Source: Myotis daubentonii
Taxonomy: Eukaryota > Chordata > Mammalia > Chiroptera > Vespertilionidae
Assembly (NCBI RefSeq): GCF_963259705.1
Contig: NC_081842.1
Span: 178,811,849 to 178,875,848 of the forward strand
Length of the DNA stretch: 64,000 nucleotides
Direction: 5' to 3'
Under the pieces are notes generated by a model. That model had not been told where the DNA came from. It saw only the letters and a list, made by a program, of their open reading frames with translations, and did not search any database. Position numbers and translations under genes: made by a program. Positions 45,748 to 58,880 of the stretch are shown piece after piece; the stretch's first letter is position 1, and each line of letters starts with the position of its first letter.

Positions 45748-46869
45748 CAGCACTTTCTTATAGGTCACAGAATTCAAATTGGTTCATGTTCCTGTGAAGG
45801 CACATCTGTTTGTTTGACTTGGTATGAGCCCATAGAAGTTTATATTTATTTACTCATATTTTATTTTTATTCATTAAAAGTTATGCATGGCTCTTTTTTT
45901 TATCCATTTATTTATTGATATACAGCACAGAGAATATAGTCAAAATATTGTAATAGCTTATGGTGAATAATGTATAAGGTATTATAAGCGTTGAATCACT
46001 CTTTGAAACTAATATAATATTGTATGCCAATTATACTTTAATAAAAGTTTTTAAAAATATGCATGGCTCTTTTGTCCACATAATCAGAGAGAGGTATATT
46101 CTCTTTAATTGAAAATGTGAAGGTAAATAGTGAAAGGATTGTGAAATGCTATATAGGAAATGCAAGTAATATTAACTTTAAATGGAAATGAAGCATTTCT
46201 TTAAAATTCATCTCAAATTCTACCTATTCCTTAGAGTATTAATTAGATGAGGTGGGCTAAAGTTGTGTTTTTCTGAAGCACAAATAGTAAAAATCTTTAT
46301 TTCTTCTGAGTTGTAGGAAAAATTTAAAAATATGTCCTTTAAACAAACATATACAAGAATAAATCTGAGCAGTTAAAATAGATTTTATCTTTCAAGAAAT
46401 GGCTTCAGAACTATAAAATCAATTAATTTTGGCCATTTTTAGCATTTAAAAGCTGTTAATATTTAGTGCATTGTTTTCCTGGCATCTCATTCAAAGCTGC
46501 ATTCAGCATATTGTTACCATCTCTGTCAGTGCAAGAACAATAATTAGATGAGACATAAAAAGTAAATAGCAGCCTTAGAAATAGAAAATAGTTACCAATA
46601 TTACTTTGGCAGAGGTCTTAGACATGATCAACACTGTGTTTTCTCTTTTAGGAGTCTCCATTTTGATTTGATGGAGCCTTTTATGTTGTATTCTTTAGTC
46701 CACAAATAACAGATTTTTCTGTATAATAGCAATTATATTCTTCAGTAATTAATAACAGAGATTGTTTTCTTCCCTAACAACTTCATCATTTGGAATTTTA
46801 CTCTTTCATGCTAAAATAATTCCGTGTTTCTTATGACCCATAGTGCTTTTCTTTTTTTAATCTTCACCC

Positions 46870-47120
46870 GAAGATATTTTTTCCATTATTTTTTAGTGAG
46901 AGTGGAAGGGAGGGATAGAGGGCAAAGGAGACCGAGAGGGAGAGAGGAAGAAACATCAATGTGACAGAGACACATCAATTAGTTGCCTCCCATGCGTGCC
47001 TCGACCGGGGCTGGGGATCGACACTGCAACTGCAGTACATGCCCTTTACTGGGAATTGAACCCATGATCTTTGGGTGTGTGGGCTGGTGCTCTAACCATT
47101 TAGCAACACTGGCCATGGCT
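46870..47120 (-). repeat. Ves-related SINE, divergent subtype
   Basis: Starts tcttcacccgaagatatttt and ends gcaacactggccatggct in reverse; the longer subtype also seen at 57560. Confidence 0.8.
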
Positions 47121-47749
47121 GACCCACAGTTCTTATCATGAAATAAAGAATGCTTCATGAGGGTAGATTATATTGTAAAGAGAAATATTCTAGAGGTTAC
47201 TTTTAGTTGTTAGCCATGTTTCATACATTGAAGTAATGATTTCTATATTGTCAGTATTAGCAACATTGTCACACCTTCACATGAGGGATAGTATATTTTG
47301 GATTGTAGTCAAACTTTATTGTGCTCAGACTGGTGAAAATAGCCGTTAAGGCTTTTGTATTTTAAAGAAGATACAGTTTTCAGTCTAACAATGAACAATA
47401 CTGTGCACTAGACTTATGAATATTATTACTAAAAACAACTATTTTAAGTAAAACCTTTTGTGATTATTGTTATAAGTAAATACAAAAATTCAAAGAATCC
47501 AGTTTCCTGGTGAGAAATTCCAAACTTACAAAATTGCAAACCCATATAAAGTGAATCATACTTCATATATAAGGTCATGATGGCCAAAAGATTTTTATTT
47601 AAAGTAAACTTCTAATTTTTTTCTGAATTGTTCCTTGTTTTAACTGCTTCATGTGTTAGGTAGTGTGTAGTCTCTGCCCAAAAAGTATAATAAACACATT
47701 TATGTGATTTTAAAAAAGAATTAGCAACTATATTAGAAACTAAAATTTC

Positions 47750-47960
47750 TTGGGTTTGATTCCTAGTCCTTTTTCTAATAGCTGTGTATATTGGGGGCAG
47801 CTTTTAACCTGGCTCCATCTTACTTTCTTTAACTATAAAATAGGGATAATAGTACATATTTCACAAGATTGCTATGCTTGTTAAGAAACCAGAAATTAAG
47901 AAACCAGAAATTAATGAACCTGTCATTGTATCTGAGTGATGGTAAGTGCTCAGTATATGT
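47750..47960 (+). repeat. MIR SINE
   Basis: gcttttaacctggctccatc, tactttctttaactataaaa and gtaagtgctcagtatatgtg in MIR order. Confidence 0.55.
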
Positions 47961-47977
47961 GAGTGAATGAATCTCTC

Positions 47978-48353
47978 TCAAAGCTGGTTGATCAGTTGCT
48001 ATGACATGCACTGACCACCAAGGGGCAGACGCTCAACACAGGAGCTGCCCCCTGGTGGTCAGTGTGGTCCCACAGCAGGAGTGCTGCTCAGCGAGCTTAC
48101 AGAGCAGCGGTGGCAGGTGCAGTCGGCCGGGAATGAGTGGGTGCAGTGCTGCACAGCACCCGGCCCAGGCTTGGGCTCCTCCTCAGCTGCCTGCCACTTC
48201 ATGCACTACTACACCCCTCGAGGGATGTCGGACTGCCGGGGATTGGGCTGAAACTGGCAGCCCGACATCCCCCGAGGGCTCCCGGATTGTGAGAGGGCGC
48301 AGGCCAGGCTGAGGGACCCCACTGGTGCATGAATGCGTGCACCGGGCCTCTAG
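47978..48353 (+). mobile_element. Helitron, 5' truncated, in OMA1 intron 5
   Basis: 3' end gcaccgggcctctag at 48339-48353. The canonical 5' TC...TATAATAAAA end is absent, so the start is approximate. Carries the inverted CTCF-like pair (48011-48028 and 48045-48062). Confidence 0.82.
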
Positions 48354-48565
48354 TGAATATATAAGTATGTAAGCAAGGGATGGAACAAGCACACTGGGAA
48401 AGGATAAAGCACGCAGAAGAAAAAAAAACCTTACAATCTTAGTTTTTGAAGGTCATTTAAACGTAAGTAGTTATTTAATGTGATTACACATGATGAACTA
48501 GAAAATGTAAGCATGTGCTGTCTCAATTTATTAAGTGTAATTTTCATTATTGTGATTATTCGCAG

Positions 48566-48694
48566 GCAGAAAAGGCCAGTGTGGTTCATTTATTGGATTT
48601 CCTAGGTCTAATTTTCCTCACAATGATTTGGGCCGTTTGTCCTCGAGATAGCTTGGCAATTGTGGGCCAGTGGTTGCAGTCTACATTGAAAGAG
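48566..48694 (+). CDS. OMA1: OMA1 exon 6, residues 334-376
   Basis: The acceptor ttcgcag ends at 48565 and the donor gtaagt starts at 48695; 129 nt, phase 0. It encodes [28 protein letters not shown], a hydrophobic stretch between the catalytic helix and the third zinc ligand, and ends in QSTLKE. A Helitron ends only about 210 bp upstream in the intron. Confidence 0.94.
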
Positions 48695-50149
48695 GTAAGT
48701 CTGAGACAATAACTTGAATTTCTAATGGCCTGTGGTGAGGATATTTTAATGTTACTGTAAAGCAACAAATGTCAGAGATGTTTTAACATATTGTCATGAA
48801 ATCTGGGGACTAATTTGGTGTTTTATTGTTTTCTCATTTTGGGGGGATATTCTCTCAAATGATGGAAATAGATGGATTGGAAGAGCTTAGCCACTTTTGG
48901 CTTTACCTTCAAACTTTCCACTTTTGTTTCTCATATTGACTGTGGTGTACCCACTGGATGATTCTCTGCCCCCCCCTCCCGCCCCCCCCCCCCCCAAATA
49001 TTTGGATTTTCATGGAGAACTCTTAAAAGCTGTAAACTTCTATGGGCGCAGGGTTGGCTGAGCTACTTTATCACCCTTACCTCCTCACTCCTAGTTAAAC
49101 TAACATTGCCTAGAAAATACTGAAAGGACAGTCCTGTTAGGTGTTTGTTAACTTTTGTTTTAGTACTTATGTCTAGCGATAATCATCTCATAAGATGTGT
49201 TGTCTCTCATTTTGTTCAAAACATAGCAATATTGAAAGTAGGTTTCGCAATCTTGATAATTGCTTTGTTAACTATGATTAATTATTTTATTTTACATCTA
49301 TTTTTTTCAAATTTTTCTTCTTGTCCTGGGAGGTTTGGTTATTTAGGAACAATCTGTTATTTGTCTATTTAATGATTTTTGGAGCACCCATCAGAGTGCC
49401 ATCTGGGTGCTGTTTAAATCTAATGTGTAAAATTCTTTGAGACAAATTGCTTTAGAAATTGGATAACTAAGTCTTTTATTCAGTGTTACCATATCATTTG
49501 GCTTCATTTATATTGAAATAAATGTTCTTAAAAAGAAAAAGAAGGAATGGTTATTGCTTAGGTTATAGGATCTCATCTTTTGAATTTTATTTCTGTTATG
49601 ATGTGCTGGGAAGTCAAAGGAGTTAATTTAGTTTTTTCGCTATCTATCAATAGATAGCCTTTTCCGTAATGGAATCAGAAGATTTGGTCATAAAGATAAC
49701 TTGTAGCTATTTCTTTTTTGAAATACTTGATGAATTCTGCTACTTCAGTATAATTCTTTAAGAATTAAACAAAATAAAGTAGGAATTACTTCTCTTGGAA
49801 CCCTTGTCCCCCTAAATCAAGTGTTCCCCAAACTTCAGTGACAAGGAAATATTTCTAGAAAGCTTGCCTGTTGTAATTAGAGAGTGAGAAGAATGAGTAT
49901 AGTGAAGTCACTACGGAAGGGGAATTGCTGACATTTATCTGCAGGAGAAAGGGAGAGAAGAAGGAAGAAGGAAGGGCCCTCACTTAACCACTGGGGAGCT
50001 CTATGTTTGTGATCTTAAAGATTTGGGTATAGTGTAGCAGCCCTCAATGAGTGCAACGAGGCAGGGTTTTGAGAGTTATTAATAATAATTATAGTAGCTA
50101 ACTTATGAAATGCTTGCCATATGTTAGGCACTAGGATAAACAATACAGA

Positions 50150-50340
50150 TGAATTATGTACAGGGGTTAAGAATACAGGCTCTGATCAGATGAATTTAGA
50201 CTCTTTAGATCTAAACTCTATAGAACCTGGGCAGTTTACTTTCCTTATATAGACCTCAATTTCTTCATTTGTGAATTGAAGTAATAATATTGGCTAATTC
50301 AAAACATTGTTGTGAAATGAATGATACATTTTAAGCAGGA
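50150..50340 (+). repeat. MIR SINE
   Basis: gaacctgggcagtttacttt, gacctcaatttcttcatttg and gtgaattgaagtaataatat in MIR order. Confidence 0.6.
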
Positions 50341-50393
50341 TTTCTCAATGTAACCCCAGCCCTATTGATATTTTTGGACTGGATAATGCTTTT

Positions 50394-50617
50394 TTTTTTT
50401 TAATATTTTTATTGATTTCAGGGAGGAAGGGAAAGGGAGAGAGAGATAGAGAGAGAAACATCAATGATGAGAGAGAATCATTGATTGGCTGCATCCTGCA
50501 CATCCCCTACTGGGGATCGAGCCCGCAACCTGGGCATGTGTTCTTGACCAAATTGAACCTGGGACGCTTCAGTCTGAAGGCTGACACTCTATCCACTGAG
50601 CCAAACCAGCTAGGGTT
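50394..50617 (-). repeat. Ves-type SINE in OMA1 intron 6
   Basis: Reverse SINE, head gagccaaaccagctagggt. Imperfect duplication (gactggataatgctttt / gactggaaaattctttt). Confidence 0.9.
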
Positions 50618-51940
50618 AGACTGGAAAATTCTTTTTGGAGAGTTGTTCTGTGCACTGCAGGGTGTTTAGGAGCCTTTAAGCATCTAGCTGCCTCTAAACA
50701 TCTGGCCTCTACCCACTAGATGACAGTAACATTCTTCCTTCCCACCCTCCCCGTCTTACTCCCCCAGACAATCAAAACTGACTCCAGATACTTCCAAATG
50801 TCCCCAGGGAACACAGTTACATCCCTTAGGAACCACTGATTTAAAGCATTTAGCACAGTGCCCGGCACAGAGTAAGGACCCAATAAATAGGAGCTATTAT
50901 CATTGTTTGCTCATTCTATCCTCTCTGCAACATGTGATGCTACTGGGCTTAGGTGTGTTAAATAATTAGCCCAGGGTGAACAGTTAAAAAGTGTCAGCAT
51001 GTGGACTTGAACCTGATTTTGTCTCCTTTGAAAGCCAGTGTTTTTAATTAGTTATACTATCATTGGACTTGATGGGACACCTGGAGATGAATTGTGGAGA
51101 GTGAAGACACTGTATGACACAGTTTAGCAACCTAAAACAGACATTACCGAGGAGGAAGGAAGTAATATACAATGGTCACATACTGTGAGTCAGATTGATT
51201 ATATTATTTCTAGCTCTCACTGGCATGTACTTCTGAAAAATTGCTTTCCCAATTAATAGCTTTTTTCTCAAAAGTTCTGCCTATTGATCCATCTCCTGCA
51301 AAGTTTTAGTGCTTACTGAAAATGAGAATTTAACTGGAAAGCATTCACATAAATACAAGTAATTAGGAAAATTAAAGTTACAGTATCTATTTGCATTTTT
51401 TAATTGAGGTTGGAAGAAAATTTCATTTTCCTAACTAATCAATACCTAGAAAAAAAGGAAATTAAGATAGTTCGTCAAAGAAAGAGCATCCTGCTATATG
51501 GTTAATTTTCCAACTGAAATAAATCCTCTGGTAGTGTCACTGGCTATTATATGGCTATACTTTTTCAATTTTCTTTTAAAAATCCACGATCAAACTATTC
51601 CTTGGCCATAATAAAAGGCTGCATCAATAAGCTTTCTTAGGGAATCTTCCACATAGTAGGTGGAGATTATAAATGGGTAAAAAGTACTCTATGTGATACA
51701 ATAGACTCTCCAGAAGTTTGTAGGCAAGATTTTATTTTTATTCTTTCTATGTTTTAAAAATATTTATCTCTGGTGGAGGAAATAAAGGCTGCACTGTATG
51801 TTTTATGCCAAGATGTTCTTTAAATGTTAATAAGTGGAGAGTATAAAAACTTGATTCTAGGTACTCCATGATTAACTTTAAAAGTTTCATTTTGCTGTGA
51901 AATAACCTGAGTGGAGCTTTTCTTTTCTATTTCTTCTTAG

Positions 51941-52015
51941 TATTTGTTCAGTAGACCATACAGTAGAACACTGGAGGCTGAAGCTGACAAAATTGGACTA
52001 CAGCTTGCTGCAAAG
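51941..52015 (+). CDS. OMA1: OMA1 exon 7, residues 377-401 with EAEAD motif
   Basis: The acceptor ttcttcttag ends at 51940 and the donor gtaaaa starts at 52016; 75 nt, phase 0. It encodes [22 protein letters not shown]388 of the EAEAD motif is the expected third zinc ligand of M48 proteases. The following exons, which in human carry the rest of the protease domain and the C-terminus (about 120 residues), were not seen before 64000, so the gene is incomplete here because of the window edge, not because of a break. Confidence 0.95.
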
Positions 52016-53714
52016 GTAAAATGTTCAGCAGTTGAGAATACACAGTGTCCTTCACACAGTAAAAGACAAATGTGTATTGTCTTAATGAAGTTTGGCATGG
52101 ACAGTGAATGAGAGATTGTATTCAGTTTTTCATTAACACCATTTTAAATCTGCACCGTCTGGAAGCTAACGTTCTCTTTATTGTACTCTTTTCCCTTATT
52201 TTGTGGATCTAAGGTGGCTTTTTGAATAAATAAGATGGTGTGTAGCTGTTTTTCCAGACTGGGAGAAAGGTTTATCATATTGTAGCTATGATCCCGGCTG
52301 AGCAAACTGAATTTTCACCATTAAAATAAACGATAGAAGAGCAGACTTATTACTCTGTATCTTTCAGATTACTTTTGTTATAGCAGATGGCTTATTTTTA
52401 CTCTCCATAGACTGCAGCTCTGAGTGTTTACCCTGATTTAAGTTAGCTTTGTTCACGTCTACTTAACAGGGCACTTGACGCTGGGTTGCTGTTTTTAATT
52501 ATCTGTGATAACTGAGTATTAGCAGTAGTAGGATTTAATTAGGAGTAAACCTGAACTTTTTAAAATGAGTGAAAACAATGCTACTTCATATATTAAATTC
52601 AAAATGTATTTGATTCTTTGTTGAGTTTTTGATAGTTATTAAAAGTCCTAACTATTAAAAATCATTATTATTTGAACTTCTCATTTTCAGTTTTATAGAT
52701 TTAATTTCATAAATCAAGATATTACTCATTCACAAAAGCAAAAGCAAAAGCAGTTTTTTAGATGTTACATAAGTAGAATTAAGTAAATTATCAGATGGGT
52801 AGATGAAGAGGTTCCCAAATCATTGTCCACAGATTGGCTATCTCACGATTTTCCTAAAACTAATGTACGACAGTTTATGAAATTTTCCTTTTAGGTAAGT
52901 GTGTTCTAGTTGAGAAATCTTTTCCCATCTCAATGAATTGTTCCTGTTGTATTTCAAGAAGCTCTATTGTTTTGTTATTTTTTAATATATAATATATAGA
53001 AAGAAGTTAAGATATTTTCCCTCATATGGATAGCACTGTTTATCTAAGAGTCATTTTTCTTCACCGTACTTCAGTGTCTCGGTCATAAATTTGGGAGACT
53101 ATGTGGAAGTTTGTTTCTGGACGCCCTATTCTATTCCATTGGCCTTTTATTTATTTTTGAGCCAAATGACATCATCTCTGTAGCTTTGTAATAAGTCTTA
53201 AGATCTGAGAGCTGTCCTCCAGTGTTGTTCTACAAGATTGACTTGTTATTTTTAGTCTTTTGTTTTTCCATATATATTTCATAATCAGCTTATCAAATTA
53301 CACCCCTTTACAAAAACATGCCTGGGATTTTGTTTGGAGTTGTGTACATTAAATATAGTTCCGTTTGGGGAAAGTTGACTAGTGTCATCAGTATTGAGTC
53401 TTTCAATCCACGAATGATATATTTATCCATTTATTTAAATATTCTATAATTTCAGTGATGTTTTGAGATTTTTTTTTGTGTGTGTATAGGACTTACATTT
53501 TTTGATGTTATAAACAGTGTCATTTAAAAAAATGAGCTTGCTTATATTGAGAAATACAGTTTGTTTTCATAATTAACCTTCTATCCAGAAACCTTGCTAA
53601 CTTCACTTAATTCTAATAGTGCATAGATTCTTTCAGATTTTACATATACACAGTTATCTTGTCTGCAAATAATGACTGCTTTATTTTTCACTTCTAGTCC
53701 ATACACACACATAT

Positions 53715-54410
53715 ATATATTTTAAAAATATATTTTTATTGATTTTCAGAGAGGAAGAGATAGGGAGAGAAAGTCCCTTTATAATAAAAGGATAATATGC
53801 AAATTGACCCTATCGGTGGAATGACTGGGAACAACCTGTCGCTATCACGTGCACAGATGCTCAACACAGGAGCTGCCCCCTGGTGGTCAGTGTGCTTCCA
53901 CAGTGGGAGCACTGCTCAGCCAGAAGCCGGCTCATGGCTGGCCAGCACAGCGGCAGTGGCAGGAGTCTCTCCTGCCTCTGCTGCAGTGCTAAGGGTATTC
54001 GACTACTGGCTTAGGCCCACTCCCCAGGGGCTCCTGAGCTGCCAGAGGGATATCTGACTGCCAGCTTAGGCCTGATCCCCCAGGGAGCAGGCCTAAGCCA
54101 GCAGGTGGACATCCCCTGAAGGCTCCCAGGCTGCCAGGTAGCGGGCCTAAGCTGTCAGTCAGATATCCCCCGAGGGGTCCCAGACTGCAAGAGGGCACAG
54201 GCCGGGCTGAGGGACCCGCCTCCCGAGTGCATGAATTTTTGTGCACCAGGCCTCTAGTCAGTGATAAGACAGAAACATTGATCGGCTTCTTCCCGCAGCC
54301 CTCTACTGGGGATCAGTTCCACAACCCCATCATGTGCCCTGATTGGGAATTAAACCATGACTTTCTGGTTCATGGGTCGATGTCAATCACTGAGCCACAT
54401 TGGCCAGGCT
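53715..54410 (-). repeat. Ves-type SINE split by a Helitron
   Basis: The tail half (tatttttattgattttcaga) precedes 53773 and the head half (cagtgataagacagaaacat onward) follows 54258. Confidence 0.85.
53774..54257 (+). mobile_element. Helitron, 484 bp, inside a SINE
   Basis: 5' tccctttataataaaaggat; 3' gcatgaatttttgtgcac hairpin then caggcctctag. It keeps one arm of the CTCF-like motif (53873-53890). Confidence 0.9.
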
Positions 54411-54580
54411 GGATTGATCCTTTTATCAAGATGAAATCTTTCTGGTCTCTACTAATGCTTCTTATCTAATGTCCACTTTTTCCTTTATTACTATTGTTAT
54501 GACAGCTCAGCTTTCTTTTGATTAGTGCTTACATGGTATTATCTTTTCCATTCTTTTATTTTCAAGCTTTCTGTTTTCTT

Positions 54581-54803
54581 TTAAATATTTTTCTTTTTAA
54601 AATATATTTTTATTGATTTCAAAGAGGAAGGGAGAGGGAGAGATTGAAACATCAATGATGAGAATCATTGATTGACTGTCTCCTGCACACCCCCTACTGG
54701 GAACTGAGCCCACAACCTGGGCATGTGCCCTTGACCGGAATTGAACCCAGGACCCTTTAGTCCATAGGCTGATGCTCTGTCCACTGAGCCAAACCAGCTA
54801 GGG
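54581..54803 (-). repeat. Ves-type SINE
   Basis: Reverse SINE of the ttgatttcaaagaggaaggg type; short duplication gttttctt on both sides. Confidence 0.88.
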
Positions 54804-54919
54804 TTGTTTTCTTATATGTGTGTCTCTTATAAGTAGTATGTAGCTGTTTGTTTGTTTTTTTAATCTTTGCTCTTTTTTTGATCTATTTAGTTCATTTATA
54901 TTTTCAATTTGTATTTCTT

Positions 54920-55120
54920 TTTTTAAAAATATATTTTATTGATTTTTTACAGAGAGGAAGGGAGAGAGATAGAGAGCTAGAAACATCGATGAGAGAGAAA
55001 CATCGATCAGCTGCCTCCTGCACATCTCCTACTGGGGATGTGCCCGCAACCGGAATCGAACCTGGGACCCTTCAGTCCGCAGGCCGACGCTCTATCCACT
55101 GAGCCAAACCGGTCTCGGCC
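54920..55120 (-). repeat. Ves SINE with perfect 14-bp target duplication
   Basis: Young subtype. Duplication aatttgtatttctt at 54906-54919 and 55121-55134. About 20 bp of the B-box side is missing compared with the other copies (cccgcaaccggaatcgaacc). Confidence 0.94.
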
Positions 55121-55235
55121 AATTTGTATTTCTTGATAAATAAAGACGTGGAACATATTTTCATTGTGCTGGCCATTAATGTATTTTTTATTATCTTTTT
55201 AGATATTTTGCCCATTTTTATTGTTTTTCTTTTCT

Positions 55236-55460
55236 TTTTTAAAAAAAATATATTTTATTGAGTTTTACAGAGAGAAGGGAGAGGGAGAGGGATAGAGAGT
55301 TAGAAACATTGATGAGAGAGAAACATCGATCAGCTGCCTCCTGCACACTTCCTACTGGGATGTGCCCGCAACCAAGGTACATGCCCTTGACCGGAATTGA
55401 AGCTGGGACCCTTCAGTCCGCAGGCTGATGCTCTATCCACTGAGCCAAACTGGTTAGGGC
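55236..55460 (-). repeat. Ves SINE
   Basis: Reverse; tail tatattttattgagttttac, head gagccaaactggttagggc. Confidence 0.9.
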
Positions 55461-56411
55461 TTGTGTGAGTTTTTTAATACATTTACTGGATACAAGTCCT
55501 TTGTCAAATATGTGTATTGCAAATACTTTCTCCCAATCTGTGGCTTGCTTTATTATTTTATTAGTTGTGTGTTTTGGAGAATGAAAGTTAAAAATTTTTA
55601 TGAAATCTAATTTTCTACTTTTGGGTTTACTCTTTTTTTTTCTAGCTTTCTAAGATGGGATATATATCATTGGCTATAAATTTTCCACTCTGCATTACTT
55701 TAGCTGTTATAGATTTCAATATGTTATATTTTCATTATCAGTTATCAGAATATGTTCTAATTTTCTTTGTGATTTCTAATTTTATCCATGTGTTATTCAA
55801 AAGGGAGTCATTTAGTATACAGATTTTGAGATTTGCCTAATGTTTTATTGCTTGTTTCTAATTCCTTTGTGGTTTAGAGAATAGCCTCTGTAAGATTTTA
55901 ATCTTTTCAGATCTATTGGGACTTGTTTTATGGCACATCATCTAGTCTACCTTGCTGAATTTTCATCACTTGAAAAAAATGTGCATTCTGTATTTGTTGA
56001 GTGTATGTTTTATAAATATCAATTAGGTTAAGGTGGTTTTATAGCATCACTGAGATTTTCTATATCCTTCTGATTTTTTGTCTACTGGTTCTTGAGAGAG
56101 GAGTGTTGAAATTTTTAAGTATAATTGTGGATTTGTCTGTTATTTCTTATGTTAGTTTATACTTCATGAATTTTGATGCTCTGTATTAGGTATATACACA
56201 TATGGGATTACTTTTTCCTCTTATTGAATTGATTGATCATTGTGAATTATCCCTTTGTCTCTAGTAATACTCAGTGAAGTATTTTTTATTTGACATTAAT
56301 TTTTTTACATTATTTTCTACATTAATATAGCCACTCCAGTTTTCTTGTGTGTTACTGTTCAGTTGCTATATCTTTTTCTACCCATTTACTTTCAAAAACT
56401 ATTTGAATGTG

Positions 56412-56632
56412 TTTTTTTTTAAAATATATTTTATTGATTTTTTACAGAGAGGAAGGGAGAGAGACAGAGAGTCAGAAACATCGATGAGAGAGAAACATCG
56501 ATCAGCTGCCTCCTGCACATCTCCTACTGGGGATGTGCCCGCAACCCAGGTACATGCCCTTGACTGGAATCGAACCTGGGACCTTTCAGTCCGCAAGCCG
56601 ACGCTCTATCCACTGAGCCAAACCGGTTTCGG
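56412..56632 (-). repeat. Ves SINE
   Basis: Young subtype in reverse; head gagccaaaccggtttcggc. Short duplication tgaatgt around it. Confidence 0.92.
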
Positions 56633-56927
56633 CATGAATGTTTGTATTTAAATGCATATTTTATAGATTGGCATAAACTAGATCTTGCTTTTTTATTCAG
56701 TTTGACAATCTCTGCTTTTATCTTGAAGTGTATAGTCCATTTATATTTAATGTAATTATCAATATTGATGTATTTAGGTCAGCCATTTTGCTATTTCCTT
56801 TTTATTTGTGTTACCTATTTTTTTGTTTCTCTGTTCCTTTTTTTCTGCTTTTGAGTTAATCAAATATTTTTTTTGTGTGTTTTATTTTATCTCCTTCATT
56901 GGCTTTCTAGATATAATTCAGCATTTT

Positions 56928-57160
56928 TAAAAAAATTTATTTTATTGCTTTTAGAGAGAGGAAGGGAGAGATAGATAGGTAGGTAGGTAGATAGAGAGAA
57001 ACATTGAAGTGAGAGAGAAATATCGATCGGTTGCCTCCTCATGTGCCCTAACTGGGGATCAAACCAACATCCTGGGTATGTGCCCTGACCAGGAATCATA
57101 CCTGCCACCTTTTGGTACATGGAATGATGCTCCATCTTACTGAGCCACACCTACCAGGGT
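56928..57160 (-). repeat. Ves-type SINE, older subtype
   Basis: Reverse; contains a (TAGG)n patch (56973-56990) and the head gagccacacctaccagggt. Confidence 0.85.
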
Positions 57161-57557
57161 AATCATACTCCCCTTTAAAAAATATGTATATATTTGTGTA
57201 TGTAGCCATACATTTCATCATCTTATAGAAAGTCATTTAGTGTTACAATGGGAAATAACAGCCTTCACTGCCTCTTCCCTTAGAACCAGCGGTAAAAATC
57301 ACCTTAAATTTGTTTAGCTATTTACCTCTATAATTCTGTGTAATATGTTTATTTTGTAATTTCTTGACTCATTAGGTTTTGACATTATTGGTTTCTTGTT
57401 ATAGAAGATTTAGTCTTTTATAACCTAATGATTTTAAGTGCTTATTTGGCACCTCTGTTCCTCCTTGGTTAAGTATCTGTTCAAATCTTGCCATATTCTA
57501 GTTGGATTGTTTGTTTTCTTACTGTTAACTTTATTATTATTATAATTATTATTATTG

Positions 57558-57623
57558 TTAATCCTCATCTGAGGATATTTTTCCATTGTTGTTTAGAGAG
57601 AGTGGGAGCGGGGGGGGGGGGGG

Positions 57624-57666
<43 letters not shown>

Positions 57667-57808
57667 TGACTGGTCGCCTCCTCTATGCTCCCTGATGGGC
57701 TGGGGAACAAGCATGCAACCGAGGTATGTGCCTTTGATCGGAATCAAACCCAGGACCCTTCACTCCACAGGATGAGGCTCTATCCACTGAGCAAAACTGG
57801 CTAGGGCT
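57558..57808 (-). repeat. Ves-related SINE, divergent subtype, with G-run and (GA)n
   Basis: Begins taatcctcatctgaggatat in reverse, as the 46870 copy does. A G17 run and GA tract occupy 57610-57662. Confidence 0.85.
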
Positions 57809-58168
57809 TACTGTTGGCTTTAGAGTGTTATTTACATATTCTGGATACAGTCATTTGTTGGATATGTGAAAGTAGTTTTTCCTTATCTATGACTCATCTT
57901 TTCCTTAACAAGGTTTTTATTTTTTGCAGAGCAAATATTTTTAATTTTAATGAAATCCAAGGAGCCTCTATACCAATTTCTGGGACAATCTTTTTTTCTG
58001 GTATAATCCTCACAAATTCCAGCCCCTTGTGCAGCCCTGAACTTTTGTTGTCTAATTCTTTAGCTCATCCTGTCTCACCATGCTCTGCTTAGAAGTCCTC
58101 CCTCCCTCTGTGTGGTCAGGAAACTGTCCTAGCAGAGAGCAGGGGCAAGTCTGGGGATCACCTTAGTG

Positions 58169-58320
58169 CCGTGGTCGGCAAACTGCAGCTCGCGAGCCAC
58201 ATGTGGCTCTTTGGCCCTTTGAGTGTGGCCACGAAGTTTCAATCGCACTGTACGTGTGCACCCGCACGTGGTATTTTGTGGAAGAGCCACACTCAGGGGG
58301 CCACAGTTTGCCGACCACTG
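58169..58320. mobile_element. Fold-back hAT element, 152 bp
   Basis: Same family as 43915-44125 with internal deletions. Perfect duplication ccttagtg at 58161-58168 and 58321-58328. Confidence 0.9.
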
Positions 58321-58699
58321 CCTTAGTGCTTCTCTTTCTCTCAAGAATTACATTATTGTCCTACTTGTTATTCAGAACTGTAAATTTTGCCTCATATATC
58401 TGCCCAGTTTTATAGATATTTATGGTGGGAGGACAAGTCCAGTAATAGTTACTCTCTCATGGATGGAACTGTAAACCCCAAAATTTGTGACTCATGATTG
58501 TCTGTCCTTGTTTTATAAGAAGGTGCCAAGAAACTTTTTAGAAGCTATGCTGTCACTGTTTGGGGGAAGGAGGGGGGTTCTCCATTCATTGTGGAGACTT
58601 GACTTAATTTGCTGTTTGAACCTCACACCTCCCCCCTTCTTCCCTGGATACCAAATACTGAACCTTCCTGCGTTCCCATAGTGAGGGTATCCGTCCAGG

Positions 58700-58880
58700 A
58701 AGCAATATGGTGTCATGATAATAAGCGAGCCCTGGACCTAGACTGCCTCCGTTTGAGAATTTGCTTGGCCAGAGAGTGCTAGCTGTGTGATCTCGGGCGA
58801 GTTGTCTATCCTTTGGGAACCTTGATTTCTCTCATCTGTGGTTTGGGAACAATAGCAGGACCTATGTTACAGCGCTGATA
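58700..58880 (+). repeat. MIR SINE
   Basis: agctgtgtgatctcgggcga, gttgtctatcctttgggaac and tctctcatctgtggtttggg in MIR order. Confidence 0.65.

Larger units (their letters stand above)
52880..57880 (-). repeat. Antisense L1 block, broken by SINEs
   Basis: Between the SINEs the sequence reads as L1 in reverse: tgtagctttgtaataagtct (53190), ctcttataagtagtatgtag (54825), ttttattattagttgtg-like and ttggatatgtgaaagtag (57860). All frames are broken; no L1 protein is encoded intact. Confidence 0.65.
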
